Shown here one piece after another: positions 37,343 through 46,194 of a stretch of DNA of 64,000 nucleotides. Made by a program: the position numbers and the translations under genes. The notes below the pieces were generated by a model that saw only the letters and a list, made by a program, of their open reading frames with translations, had not been told where the DNA came from and did not search any database. Each line of letters begins with the position of its first letter. Position 1 is the stretch's first letter. The DNA comes from Spirochaetia bacterium (lineage in GTDB: Bacteria; Spirochaetota; Spirochaetia; Treponematales; Rectinemataceae), in contig JARKOY010000105.1 in assembly GCA_029975555.1 (NCBI GenBank), positions 1 through 64,000 on the forward strand, given 5' to 3'.

Positions 37343-38071
37343 GTGAATCAACAGGAAAAGCAGCCGCAGAAGGATAGGGATGCCCCTACAACGACCGAAA
37401 AGAAGACTTTTTCTGAAAAATTGGCCGATTTCATCAGCATGCACCGGATGCTGATCATCGGCATCGGTGTTGCTGTCGTCGTGGCGATTGCGGCGGTCGG
37501 CGTCTACACCGTGGTCTCGGGGAACATCGCTTCGGCATCTGGCAGGGCCATGGACCTCGCAGATCAGAAGTTCCAAACCTGGTCTCAGGAAACGGACGAA
37601 CAGAAGAAGGCGGACGCGGAGAAATCCCTCATCGCCGATCTGGACTCAATCGCGAAGAAGTGGCCGAGGACCCTTGCCGCCCAGCGCGCGCTCCTCAAAA
37701 AAAGTACCATTCTGAGCCAAAAGAAGGACTATGCGGAGGCCGAGAAAACGGCACTCGACGCCTTTGCGAGAAACAAGAAATCCTATGTGGCGCCCGTGGC
37801 GCTCCAGCTCGCAGCGGTTGCGGCGGAGGAGGCCGGGAACACCGACACCGCCATCGCGCACTATACCGCCCTCACCAAGGATTATCTCAAGACCAGCCCT
37901 GTAGTTCCTTCGGCGCTCTTCAATCTCGGCCGCCTGCAGGAGGACAAAAAAGACTATAAGGCCGCCCTGGCAAGTTACAATCAGCTCGTGTCGTCCTTCG
38001 GCGGTTCGGAGTGGGCGCTCCTCGCCAAGAATAGAGTGATCTACCTGAAGGCGCAGGGCCTGGCTGAGTGA
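37343..38071 (+). CDS. Membrane-anchored TPR protein (YfgM-like)
   Basis: This 242-residue protein has a charged N-terminus, one membrane helix (about residues 36-58), and an outer region of helical repeats (about 85-235) with TPR features such as KDYAEAEKTALDAF and KDYKAALASYNQLV. It resembles the YfgM/DUF2133-like ancillary secretion factors in layout; the function is not certain. The GTG start has AAGGAG upstream within the end of the activator gene. Confidence 0.75.
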   Translation: MNQQEKQPQKDRDAPTTTEKKTFSEKLADFISMHRMLIIGIGVAVVVAIAAVGVYTVVSGNIASASGRAMDLADQKFQTWSQETDEQKKADAEKSLIADLDSIAKKWPRTLAAQRALLKKSTILSQKKDYAEAEKTALDAFARNKKSYVAPVALQLAAVAAEEAGNTDTAIAHYTALTKDYLKTSPVVPSALFNLGRLQEDKKDYKAALASYNQLVSSFGGSEWALLAKNRVIYLKAQGLAE

Positions 38072-38092
38072 GCCGAGAGAAAAGAAGAAGAG

Positions 38093-38824
38093 GTGTACCT
38101 GAAGATTGAGATGAGAGCGCAGAGGGCTTCGGATACTTTCTCTCACGGGGTGTTGCCAGCCTTGTTTGTCGTCGCGCTTGCCGCATCATTCCTTATGTCT
38201 TCGTGCGGCTGGCCGACGTCGGATTATCTGTATCCGCCGTCTTATTTTTCGACGTCCGGCTCCAATCTCGTGCGGCTCGTCCATGAGACTGAGAACATCG
38301 ACGACAGCGTCGTCGCGGCTCTGTTCAAGGGGTACGACATATATTATAGGATATTCGACACCTATGATGACGCATACATCAGCTACAACTATCTGTCCAA
38401 CAATTTGACCAGCAGCAACATCGCCACGGTGGCGTCTTCGAAAGGCTATTATGTGCTGGTAAAATATGATAAGACCAGCACCCCCGACACCACCGTGCCG
38501 CTTATTCCGGTCTCAGACAATACGTACAGCTCCTTCGACCTACATTTGAACGCAGACAGCAGATGGACGATCATCCCAGATGACACAACAGCGCTTTACT
38601 ACATACTTCGAGACAAGAGCGATTCAAGCACCGAGGATTTCTATCGCAGCAGTAAGTACGAGAGCAGCGACCACGACTACGCGGGCGATGGGATTTCAAG
38701 CGGCTCCAGCGTGTACATCGTATTCTTCGCAGTCTCGTATGGAATTTCTTCTTCCCTGAGCGAGCTCTACAGCAACCCGATAGTAATAGGGCCGGTGCAA
38801 TACACACCGGGCGGCGGCTCCTGA
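38093..38824 (+). CDS. Putative lipoprotein
   Basis: This 243-residue protein has a signal peptide ending in a lipobox (FLMSSC, Cys near residue 38), so it is probably lipid-anchored. The mature part is Ser/Tyr/Asp-rich and beta-like, and I recognise no domain. The start is uncertain: GTG 38093 follows a purine-rich AGAAGAAGAGG, and ATG 38111 is an in-frame alternative. It is the last gene of the left arm before the dif-like site. Confidence 0.7.
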   Translation: MYLKIEMRAQRASDTFSHGVLPALFVVALAASFLMSSCGWPTSDYLYPPSYFSTSGSNLVRLVHETENIDDSVVAALFKGYDIYYRIFDTYDDAYISYNYLSNNLTSSNIATVASSKGYYVLVKYDKTSTPDTTVPLIPVSDNTYSSFDLHLNADSRWTIIPDDTTALYYILRDKSDSSTEDFYRSSKYESSDHDYAGDGISSGSSVYIVFFAVSYGISSSLSELYSNPIVIGPVQYTPGGGS

Positions 38825-38832
38825 TTTTTCCT

Positions 38833-38845
38833 GAGGCGCGGCCTC
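38833..38845 (+). terminator. Possible weak terminator after the lipoprotein gene
   Basis: GAGGC at 38833-38837 pairs with GCCTC at 38841-38845 around a 3-nt loop, followed by GCTTTCC. The stem is short and the U-run poor, so this may not be functional. Confidence 0.25.
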
Positions 38846-38908
38846 GCTTTCCTCAAGAAGGAGGGCGGTGCCTGCAGAACGGGGTGACCATGGGGGCGCA
38901 CCGTGGGT

Positions 38909-39008
38909 GGGGTTGGGGTTGCCCGAACGCGGCCCATTATTTTAATATTAAGCGTCTTTAGGTTCGCATAATGTATATTCTGTCTACCATATGGCGCACC
39001 CCAACCCC
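38909..39008. repeat. G-rich inverted repeats flanking the dif-like site
   Basis: GGGGTTGGGGT at 38909-38919 is repeated in inverted form (ACCCCAACCCC) at 38998-39008, so both G-strands read 5'-3' towards the site at 38961-38988. An 8-bp direct repeat GGCGCACC also occurs on each side (38895-38902 and 38993-39000). The left block has four or five G-tracts between 38881 and 38918 and could form a G-quadruplex. The rest of the gap 38825-39058 holds no gene that I can see. Confidence 0.75.
38961..38988 (+). other. dif: Probable dif site (XerC/XerD chromosome dimer resolution site)
   Basis: The XerC arm reads GGTTCGCATAA, the centre TGTATA and the XerD arm TTCTGTCTACC. Against the E. coli 28-bp dif (from memory) 22 positions match: all but one in the XerC arm, all six central bases, and six of eleven in the XerD arm. 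It lies in a 234-bp convergent gap, exactly where gene orientation switches from mainly + to mainly -, as expected at a replication terminus. It is flanked by inverted G-rich repeats. XerC, XerD and FtsK genes are not in this window. Confidence 0.85.
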
Positions 39009-39058
39009 AGAAGTCCCCGCCTCAGCTGCCCAGAGCGCTGCCCGCTACAGAAGCGTCG

Positions 39059-41617
39059 CTACAGAATGTCCTGCAACCTGACGTACCCTTCATTATCAAG
39101 CCTCCCATAGCATTCAAGGCGCTCCGCCACGAAATGGTCTTCTGCCGACAAGTGATCTTTTAAGATTTTATAGAAGCTTTGCGTCTTTTTTGACGCTCCG
39201 GAAAAAATCTCTATGAGGCCAATCTCACGCACATGGGCATCGGTCTTTGTCAACACAAAATCGTCAGAATGATGGTCGGCAAGGATATTCACCGCCTTGG
39301 TGTACGACTCTTCCGATGCGAACACATACCTCCACGCCGCAGCCCTGAATAAGGCACCGATCGTCCTTTTTTTATCATCGCTGTGCGCGCTCATGCGCAA
39401 ATTTTCTATGCGAAGCCCGTCAGGCAGATTCTCGTTCAACGAAGAGAGAATCCGCCCCTGATTTTTCAGCATCAGCTCCTCAAGTTCTTCGAGCCTGTCC
39501 TTCGGCATATCGACCCACAGCAGCAGAATCTCATTCTTTCCCTCGACACCAAGGGCCAAGGGAGGAGACAGCTCCATTCTGGGCTGAGGATTAAATCCGC
39601 GAGTAAATGCTACATGAAAGCCGCACACCTGAAAGGCCCTCGAAAAAGATCTCGCCACATCGTGCAAGGGATACAGCACCGCAGCATTCCGCTTTGACCA
39701 GACCGCAATCAATTTTACCTGCTCAAGCTCGGATACAGCCTCACAGCGCCCCAGAACCGAGCCACCCTCGCAGACTGTGTTTTTATATAGTATACTATTA
39801 GATACAACAGCGGCCTGACTACCGCATACTCCGCACCTTTCAGTACAATTTTCATTACAAGTTGAAGTTAAGGCATTTTTCTGTGCCTTCTGTTTCTCCT
39901 TTTTGAGCCACCCGGTGCTCACGTTCAGTGATATCTCGCGCCATGGAAGGAGGGCGTCCTCTTCTCTTTGCGCCAAAAATGACTGCCACGCCCCCTCCCC
40001 TCTCCTTTTATTGTAATCGTCCAGCACTCGCCGCCACAGGTCGCGGTCTATGTGTTCATCCCAAGCATCAAGCCTTGCGCCTTTCAGGTATGCCTCAGAG
40101 ATAATTTCTCCGACGGATTCATCTCCGCGAGAAATTATTCCTTCCAACACCGACAAAAAGGGAGGATGGTAGCTCACCTCAACGTTCTTTCGATATTTTA
40201 GGCTTCGCCGTATGTGCTGAATGCAGGCCAGCCCCTCTTCCTCCGACAGCTGCGCCTCGCGCTCAAAGGGCGTGTGCGGCTTTGGAATGAAGGTGCCCAC
40301 ATTCACATGAATTGAAATCCGTTCCACCTGCGCTATCCGCTCGATGTACTCAACTATTGCATCTGCTTCTTGCATTCCACGTTCAGGGAGCGGAAGGCCC
40401 ACCATAAAATAAAATTTTGCGGACTTAAATCCTCTCTCTCTGGCTTCGTGCAGAATCGTCGCGATTTTTTCGAAAGGCACCCGCTTATTGATCGCACACT
40501 GCCACGATTCAAGCGGTGTCTCAACGGCAAAGGTCAAGCCAGACTTTCGTACCTCAGAAATTTCTTCCAAGAGAGGCATGGTAAAACTGTCGACTTTGAG
40601 GCTTGGCAGCTGAAAAGAGACCTTGTACTTTGCCCATGCAGCATTCAGTTCCTCGAAGAGCTCGACAATTCCCGGATAGTCACCGGAAGACAAGGATGAG
40701 AGCGTGATCTCCCTGTATCCTTTTCTTACAACGAGATCCTCCACCTCTTTTCTTATTATCTCGGGCAACTTCGACCTCTGAGGACGATAAAAATACCCTG
40801 CATGGCAGAAGCGGCACCCGTTAGGGCAGCCGCGCATAATTTCGACGGACCCGTGCGAGTGGACAGGATTCAAGACTGGATATGGAAATGTATTCCCATA
40901 CTCAGTCTTATAAAAATCCTGAAAAATTGCCCTCACAATGCGCTTTTTATGGGGAAGCTTAAGACGCTCTTCCACCGATGGAGATATCCAGACCGAAGGA
41001 TGCCCGGCAAGCAGGGTCAGCTTTTCCCGCCTGTCCGCCCCACGGCTTTTGAGCTCCGCCATCTGTACCATGAGGTCCATGAAGCCTGCCTCCGCCTCGC
41101 CGATCCAGACGGCATCGAGAAAATGGGCAAAAGGCAGCGGATTCGTGACAGCTGGCCCCCCGGCCATGACGATTGGGTCCCGGTCGCCTCGCCGCATCGT
41201 TTCAAACGGTATGCCGCCACGCTCCATGACGGCGAGCATGTTCGTGGCAAGGAGCTCATAGCCCACAGTAAACGCAAGTATATCCGTATCAGACAATGGG
41301 ATGCCGCTCTCCAGCGTATACAGCGGTATCTTTTTTCGAATTAAAAGCTGCTCGAAATCCGGAGCCGGCGCGAAGACCCTCTCACAGACAATCTGGTCCT
41401 TCTTTTCATTCAGCCAGGAATAGATGATTCTGAGCGCATTATTGGACATGCCTATCTCGTAGAGATCGGGAAAACACAGGGCTATTCTGAGACGCGCATC
41501 CTCTTCTTCTATCGGAGAGGCGGCGCCGCACTCTCCTCCCACATAGCGGGCCGGCTTCTGCACTTCAAAGAGGGCCGAACCGATGTCGCGCATCGGTTTG
41601 ATGAATCTTCCGTTCAT
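39059..41617 (-). CDS. Radical SAM protein fused to a DUF2344 domain (TIGR03960/TIGR03936 type)
   Basis: This 852-residue protein has an N-terminal B12-binding-like region, a radical SAM core with the cluster motif RGCPNGCRFC (CxxxCxxC) near residue 262, a cysteine-rich linker (TCNENCTERCGVCG) near 640, and a C-terminal domain of about 200 residues (YPLHDVARSFSRAF onwards) like the separate TIGR03936 protein. The reaction is unknown. The start ATG overlaps the rodA stop (ATGA at 41614-41617); the frame is open to 41677. It is the last gene of the mre-mrd string and ends at the dif-containing gap. Confidence 0.88.
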   Translation of the reverse strand: MNGRFIKPMRDIGSALFEVQKPARYVGGECGAASPIEEEDARLRIALCFPDLYEIGMSNNALRIIYSWLNEKKDQIVCERVFAPAPDFEQLLIRKKIPLYTLESGIPLSDTDILAFTVGYELLATNMLAVMERGGIPFETMRRGDRDPIVMAGGPAVTNPLPFAHFLDAVWIGEAEAGFMDLMVQMAELKSRGADRREKLTLLAGHPSVWISPSVEERLKLPHKKRIVRAIFQDFYKTEYGNTFPYPVLNPVHSHGSVEIMRGCPNGCRFCHAGYFYRPQRSKLPEIIRKEVEDLVVRKGYREITLSSLSSGDYPGIVELFEELNAAWAKYKVSFQLPSLKVDSFTMPLLEEISEVRKSGLTFAVETPLESWQCAINKRVPFEKIATILHEARERGFKSAKFYFMVGLPLPERGMQEADAIVEYIERIAQVERISIHVNVGTFIPKPHTPFEREAQLSEEEGLACIQHIRRSLKYRKNVEVSYHPPFLSVLEGIISRGDESVGEIISEAYLKGARLDAWDEHIDRDLWRRVLDDYNKRRGEGAWQSFLAQREEDALLPWREISLNVSTGWLKKEKQKAQKNALTSTCNENCTERCGVCGSQAAVVSNSILYKNTVCEGGSVLGRCEAVSELEQVKLIAVWSKRNAAVLYPLHDVARSFSRAFQVCGFHVAFTRGFNPQPRMELSPPLALGVEGKNEILLLWVDMPKDRLEELEELMLKNQGRILSSLNENLPDGLRIENLRMSAHSDDKKRTIGALFRAAAWRYVFASEESYTKAVNILADHHSDDFVLTKTDAHVREIGLIEIFSGASKKTQSFYKILKDHLSAEDHFVAERLECYGRLDNEGYVRLQDIL

Positions 41618-42933
41618 GCCGAATACCTGCGGGCTGAAATTCCTGTGAGTATGCCGATCGAAATGAGACCGGACCACAGCGCAGAGCCGCCATACGAGAC
41701 GAAGTACAGAGGTATCCCCGTCACCGGCATGATGCCCATCGCCATCCCGATATTGATCATGAAATGAAATGCAAATATGCCCAGGATGCCCCCCACCACA
41801 AATTGACTAAAACGATCTTTCGACGTCTCTATGAGAATGAAGCACCTCACAAATATGATTGTATAAAGGACAAAAAGCACCATACAGCCAAAAAAGCCAA
41901 ATTCCTCCGCAATGATGGAAAATATGAAATCGGTGCTCTGTTGGGGGATATACCGGGCGTGGCTGTGGGTACCTTTGAGGAATCCTTTTCCCCAAAATCC
42001 TCCTGATCCTATAGCCGTGATGCTCTGAAGGATGTTCCAGCCGGAACCCTTTGGGTCGATGTTGGGATCGATGAAGACGAGGAGTCTCTCGATCTGGTAA
42101 GGCTTCAATAGTTTGTGGGCGGCAGTGGCGCCAGCGATGGAGAAAGCCAAAATCGCCAGGCTATATGAGAGCCAGTAATAATACGGCTTTTTGAACTTGA
42201 ACCATCCAATACTCGAAATTATCGAAACAATGAGGATGAGAATAAAAACCACATAGAGGATTCTGTCCTGAGTCACGAGCATATAAAGAAGATTTTCAGG
42301 ATTTGGATGATTTTGAGCATAGAGCGGAAGACTCAAAAAAAGAAAAATGCCGACGATGGACAAGACGCCAAACAGAATGTATCGAAAATCGACATCGGCG
42401 AGCGTCAGTATGGCGAGGGCAGCAGGGAAAAAGACAAGGGCTGAGCCAAAATCAGGTTGAGACAGGATGAGCATGAGGGGAATAGCCAAAATGCCTCCGG
42501 TCTTCAATAGCTTTTTGAAACTCGAGTCGAACTCTGCGGAATCCAGATAGCGGGCGAGCATAAGCACTGTCGCAATCTTCGCGAACTCTGCCGGCTGAAT
42601 GCCAAAACCGGCTAATCCAAGCCACGACCTGGAGCCGTTCACGACCTTCCCCACGAGCCGAGTCAAAATGAGCAGGATGATACTGAGTGCGAAAAATATC
42701 CATGCAGTATCCTTAAACCTTGAAAAATCGATGAGCGCCGCGCCGATCAAAAGGAAAATGCCGATTACAAACCAAATCAGCTGTTTTATGTACTCGTTCG
42801 AGACGACCACGCCGTTCGCGTCCACTCCGGCAGAATAAATTGCCGCAATGCCGATGCCGCACAGTGAAAACGTCGCGAACAGCAGGTAGTAATCGACATT
42901 GCCGAAAAGTCGCTTGATGCTCTGAAGAGTCAT
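41614..42933 (-). CDS. rodA: Rod shape-determining SEDS glycosyltransferase RodA
   Basis: This 439-residue polytopic membrane protein polymerises lipid II for cell elongation together with PBP2. It has about ten hydrophobic segments and SEDS motifs such as NGSRSWLGLAGFGIQPAEFAKIA and SQPDFGSALVF, with the long loop segment near QQSTDFIFSIIAEEFGF. The ATG at 42933 overlaps the mrdA stop (ATGA); the open frame to 43062 lies inside mrdA. The protein is longer than E. coli RodA because of extra loops. Confidence 0.94.
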   Translation of the reverse strand: MTLQSIKRLFGNVDYYLLFATFSLCGIGIAAIYSAGVDANGVVVSNEYIKQLIWFVIGIFLLIGAALIDFSRFKDTAWIFFALSIILLILTRLVGKVVNGSRSWLGLAGFGIQPAEFAKIATVLMLARYLDSAEFDSSFKKLLKTGGILAIPLMLILSQPDFGSALVFFPAALAILTLADVDFRYILFGVLSIVGIFLFLSLPLYAQNHPNPENLLYMLVTQDRILYVVFILILIVSIISSIGWFKFKKPYYYWLSYSLAILAFSIAGATAAHKLLKPYQIERLLVFIDPNIDPKGSGWNILQSITAIGSGGFWGKGFLKGTHSHARYIPQQSTDFIFSIIAEEFGFFGCMVLFVLYTIIFVRCFILIETSKDRFSQFVVGGILGIFAFHFMINIGMAMGIMPVTGIPLYFVSYGGSALWSGLISIGILTGISARRYSA

Positions 42934-44789
42934 TCCCTTCTCCCGTGCACGGAGGAACCTTCGAGGCGGACCCCCACAGCTTTGGCCGCTTCTTGAGCAC
43001 TCTGTCCGGCATACATCGCCTGATAAATGACGTTGGCGGCATAGGGTGCCCACCACTCCCATGGATTCGATGCTTCAACCATCGTCACGACGACGACTTG
43101 ATCTTTTGCAGGGGCATCGTAGGGGCCAAAAGACGCGAACCATGAATGCCATCTGTCCTTCAGGCCGATTTCCGCCGTCCCAGTTTTTCCTGCGATTTGT
43201 ACGACTTTCGTCGACATGGCCACTTTGGGAGTGCCGTTGACGATGACATTCCTCAGATACGATCTGAGCATATCGAAGGTCTTTGCCGATATGGAGGATT
43301 TATGCACAACCTCTGGTTGAATTTCGTGTATGAGGGCGCCGGTGGCCGGATCGCGCACCTCTTTTAGCACGTGCGGCTTGTAAATCACGCCGTCGTTGAC
43401 GACCATCGCCATCATATCGGCAACCTGGAGAGGGGATGCGAGCATATACCCCTGACCTATGGAGAGGTTCATCGTATCGCCAGGAGTCCACGGTTCGTTG
43501 TACTTTTCTTCTTTCCAAGAGGGCGTAGGGAGAAGCCCTTCATTTTCGCCCGGCAAGTCGATGCCGGTATCTTTTCCATACCCGAAATCTTGCGCATAGC
43601 TCACGATATTTTCCACTCCGATATAGTCTCGGCCGACGGTCCAATAATAAATGTCGCAGGACTGCGCAAGCGCATCTTCAAGGGCAAGAGGACCATGCCC
43701 CGGCTTCTTCACGTGACAGCTCCATGAACGGCCGCCGTAGAAAATTTCGCCGGAACAGTACACGGTCTTATCAGGAGAGATGAATCCTTCTTCCAGGATC
43801 GCCGCCGTAAGGATCGTTTTGAATGTGGATGCGGGCGGATACGAAGCCTGATATGCGCGGTTGAGCATGGGCTTCTGAGGGTTGTTCAAAAGTTCGAGAT
43901 ATGCTCTGCCGGCGCTGTCTGACATAAAGACCCTCGAATCATAATAGGGGTACGTCACCATAGCCAGGACTTCACCGGTCGAAGGTTTGAGCACGACCAC
44001 AGAGCCCTGACGCTTTCCAAGCGCATCTTCGGCAATTTTCTGAATGGAGCTGTCGATAGTCAGTATCAAACGCTTGCCGGCGACAGGCGCCTGGATCCTT
44101 GCGACGTCGCTGGCTATGTCCTTACCGTGGACATCGACCGCCTTGGAAATCCAGCCGTCCTGTCCCTTGAGCAAGTCTTCATACGTCAATTCGATGCCAG
44201 CCTTCCCCGTCAGGTCCTCCAGCGTGTATCCTTTGTTGTACAACAGCTTGTATTCGTCGCGAGTGATGGTGCCGACATAGCCGACAATGTTGGAGAGCGA
44301 TCCCAGGTCTGCATAATCCCTGAGAGGCTTGGACGTCCACGAGACGCCCGGAAAATCGTCAATCCTGGCGGCAATTTCTGTTATGGCCGCCAAACTCGCA
44401 TTTTTTGCCACCACCACTCTGCCATAAGAATACGCATTAGGATCGGGCAATTTGCTCTCTATATCATCGGTCGACATGTTCAAGAGCCTTGCCAAGTTGT
44501 TCACCACTGTGTTTCTTTGGGCCCGGGGGAGTTCCGAAGGCGTTATGTAGACAGAATAGGCCTCGATGTTGCCAGCGAGGAGCCTCTCTCCCGATCTGTC
44601 GTAGATTTCTCCTCGTGGGGCGGGTATCCTCGTGGATTGGATAGAAATACGTTCCGCCTCGCTCTCAAATAGCTTTTTTCGCAGTACCTGCATAGAAAAG
44701 AGATTGACCGAATATATGGCTAAAAGAGAGAGTATCAGTGTTCTCAACACGCGGATGCGGCGAGTTATCTTCTTTTGCAAGACCGCCAT
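42930..44789 (-). CDS. mrdA: Penicillin-binding protein 2
   Basis: This 619-residue transpeptidase cross-links peptidoglycan during elongation. It has one N-terminal membrane helix (about residues 14-34), the PBP dimerisation domain starting APRGEIYDRSG, and the catalytic motifs YPPASTFK (active Ser near 319), the SxN-type SCD in AQSCDIYYW, and KTGTAEIG near 533. The ATG at 44789 has GAGAGGA about 9 nt upstream; a longer frame to 44906 runs into mreD. It overlaps rodA by 4 bp. Confidence 0.95.
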   Translation of the reverse strand: MAVLQKKITRRIRVLRTLILSLLAIYSVNLFSMQVLRKKLFESEAERISIQSTRIPAPRGEIYDRSGERLLAGNIEAYSVYITPSELPRAQRNTVVNNLARLLNMSTDDIESKLPDPNAYSYGRVVVAKNASLAAITEIAARIDDFPGVSWTSKPLRDYADLGSLSNIVGYVGTITRDEYKLLYNKGYTLEDLTGKAGIELTYEDLLKGQDGWISKAVDVHGKDIASDVARIQAPVAGKRLILTIDSSIQKIAEDALGKRQGSVVVLKPSTGEVLAMVTYPYYDSRVFMSDSAGRAYLELLNNPQKPMLNRAYQASYPPASTFKTILTAAILEEGFISPDKTVYCSGEIFYGGRSWSCHVKKPGHGPLALEDALAQSCDIYYWTVGRDYIGVENIVSYAQDFGYGKDTGIDLPGENEGLLPTPSWKEEKYNEPWTPGDTMNLSIGQGYMLASPLQVADMMAMVVNDGVIYKPHVLKEVRDPATGALIHEIQPEVVHKSSISAKTFDMLRSYLRNVIVNGTPKVAMSTKVVQIAGKTGTAEIGLKDRWHSWFASFGPYDAPAKDQVVVVTMVEASNPWEWWAPYAANVIYQAMYAGQSAQEAAKAVGVRLEGSSVHGRRE

Positions 44790-44820
44790 TGTATTGCCAT
44801 CCTCTCTCAATACCGCGCAA

Positions 44821-45330
44821 TCATGGAAGGGCCTTTTTCGGGCTGTGTTCAAAAAATCGTTGGACAAAAGACAGAAGAAAGAAAATAAGGGTTGTGACAA
44901 GCCCATTCATAATGAGCTCAACACCAAACTCCGCACTGAATATCTGGTATGCGTGGATATTGGCCGAAAAAAGCCCGAGAAGAATCCTTGAGAGGAATCC
45001 CATCACGATCGTCGCCGCAGCTCCAAGGAGGAAGGGGATGACCACCGCATCTTTCTCCGCCACATAGCTTACAAGTGTCGTCAGATATGCGCAGCTTGAA
45101 AATAGAAACGCAAAATAGCCAAGCGGGGAAGCGCTCAGCATGTCGGCGACAACGCCGGTAATGAATGCAGCGATTATCCCATGCCCATTTTTATTGATGA
45201 ATGAAGAAAAAAGAAGCACCGACATCGCCAGATCTGGAATGACCCCCAACACTATGCCGTGAGAGAGCCACGTGGATTGCATGAAGAGCATGAGAACCGC
45301 ACAGGCAGATGTTATCAGTATGCTTTTCAT
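44821..45330 (-). CDS. mreD: Rod shape-determining protein MreD
   Basis: This 169-residue protein has five to six hydrophobic segments, the usual MreD layout, and a helical C-terminus. It anchors the elongation complex with MreC. It begins inside the mreC stop (overlap 45327-45330) and precedes mrdA by 31 nt. The sequence is poorly conserved between species, so context carries much of the call. Confidence 0.88.
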   Translation of the reverse strand: MKSILITSACAVLMLFMQSTWLSHGIVLGVIPDLAMSVLLFSSFINKNGHGIIAAFITGVVADMLSASPLGYFAFLFSSCAYLTTLVSYVAEKDAVVIPFLLGAAATIVMGFLSRILLGLFSANIHAYQIFSAEFGVELIMNGLVTTLIFFLLSFVQRFFEHSPKKALP

Positions 45331-46178
45331 TCGTTGGGACCTTTATCGATGGCGAACACGTATTCAATCCTGCTCAGATCGATGCTGGGCCACACATCGA
45401 TGACGAGAGAACTCGAAAATTCGTTCAGTCTGAAGCGTTCAACCCTTCCGATCATGATCTCGGGCGGAAACACCTGATCCAATCCGCTGGTCACGACGAT
45501 ATCACCTTGCTTGAGCTGATCCACCTCCCCTTTAGGAATATACAGCAAATTCAGGGGCGAATCCCGAAAACCCTGACCTTTGATCATGCCTTCCGCGCGC
45601 GTCTTTGCGAGTCTGGCAGCAGCAAAAAAGCGCTGATCATAGATCGGCTGCAGTACACTTGTGGAAGCCTTGACCTCTATGATCTTGCCAACCAAACCTT
45701 CCACGCCATCTTGGTATGCTACGACGGGCATATACTTCTTTATGCCTTCGAGATACCCTTTATCGATGACAAGCGACGAGTAGATGTTGCTCGGGTCCTT
45801 TGCGATGACGTGGGCAGCTATTTTTTTCGTGTCCGGCAGGCTGCGCAAGTCCAAGAGCTCCTTCAACCGCTGATTCTCTTCTTTCAGCACTGCAAAATCC
45901 CGTTCTCTCAATTCATAATCCCGCATTTTGTCCAGAAGGGCCTCGTAATCTTGTTGAAGGGAGCGAAGCTGAGAAACGGCGCCGATTGAGCGTGAGAAGA
46001 AAGAACTCACCGCTGCAAATCCTCTCTGTATCCCTCCTATGACATAGCCTTTAAAGATATCAGGAATCCTGGCCATGGTTTTTGTCGAGACGAATAGCAT
46101 CGCCAGGGAAAAAATCAGGCAAATGGCAGCCTTTCGATGTACGGCTCGAGTAGGACCATGAACACCACTGTTTTTCAT
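45327..46178 (-). CDS. mreC: Rod shape-determining protein MreC
   Basis: This 283-residue bitopic protein has one N-terminal helix (about residues 17-34), a coiled coil (about 68-110, LRSLQQDYEALLDKMRDYELRE onward in heptads), and the beta-rich MreC domain ending VVTSGLDQVFPPEIMIGRV. It links cytoplasmic MreB to the periplasmic wall enzymes. It follows mreB by 16 nt and overlaps mreD by 4 bp. Confidence 0.93.
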   Translation of the reverse strand: MKNSGVHGPTRAVHRKAAICLIFSLAMLFVSTKTMARIPDIFKGYVIGGIQRGFAAVSSFFSRSIGAVSQLRSLQQDYEALLDKMRDYELRERDFAVLKEENQRLKELLDLRSLPDTKKIAAHVIAKDPSNIYSSLVIDKGYLEGIKKYMPVVAYQDGVEGLVGKIIEVKASTSVLQPIYDQRFFAAARLAKTRAEGMIKGQGFRDSPLNLLYIPKGEVDQLKQGDIVVTSGLDQVFPPEIMIGRVERFRLNEFSSSLVIDVWPSIDLSRIEYVFAIDKGPNE

Positions 46179-46194
46179 GCCTATCCTGCCGGCT

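Noticed and set aside
38936-38995. AT-rich stretch around 38.96 kb as an ordinary promoter
   Set aside because: Both flanking genes end here, so no gene needs a promoter, and the bases match dif far better than promoter boxes.
39043-39066. Direct repeat CGCTACAGAA at 39043-39052 and 39057-39066
   Set aside because: It is only 10 bp and partly inside the stop region of the radical SAM gene; no mobile element is associated.
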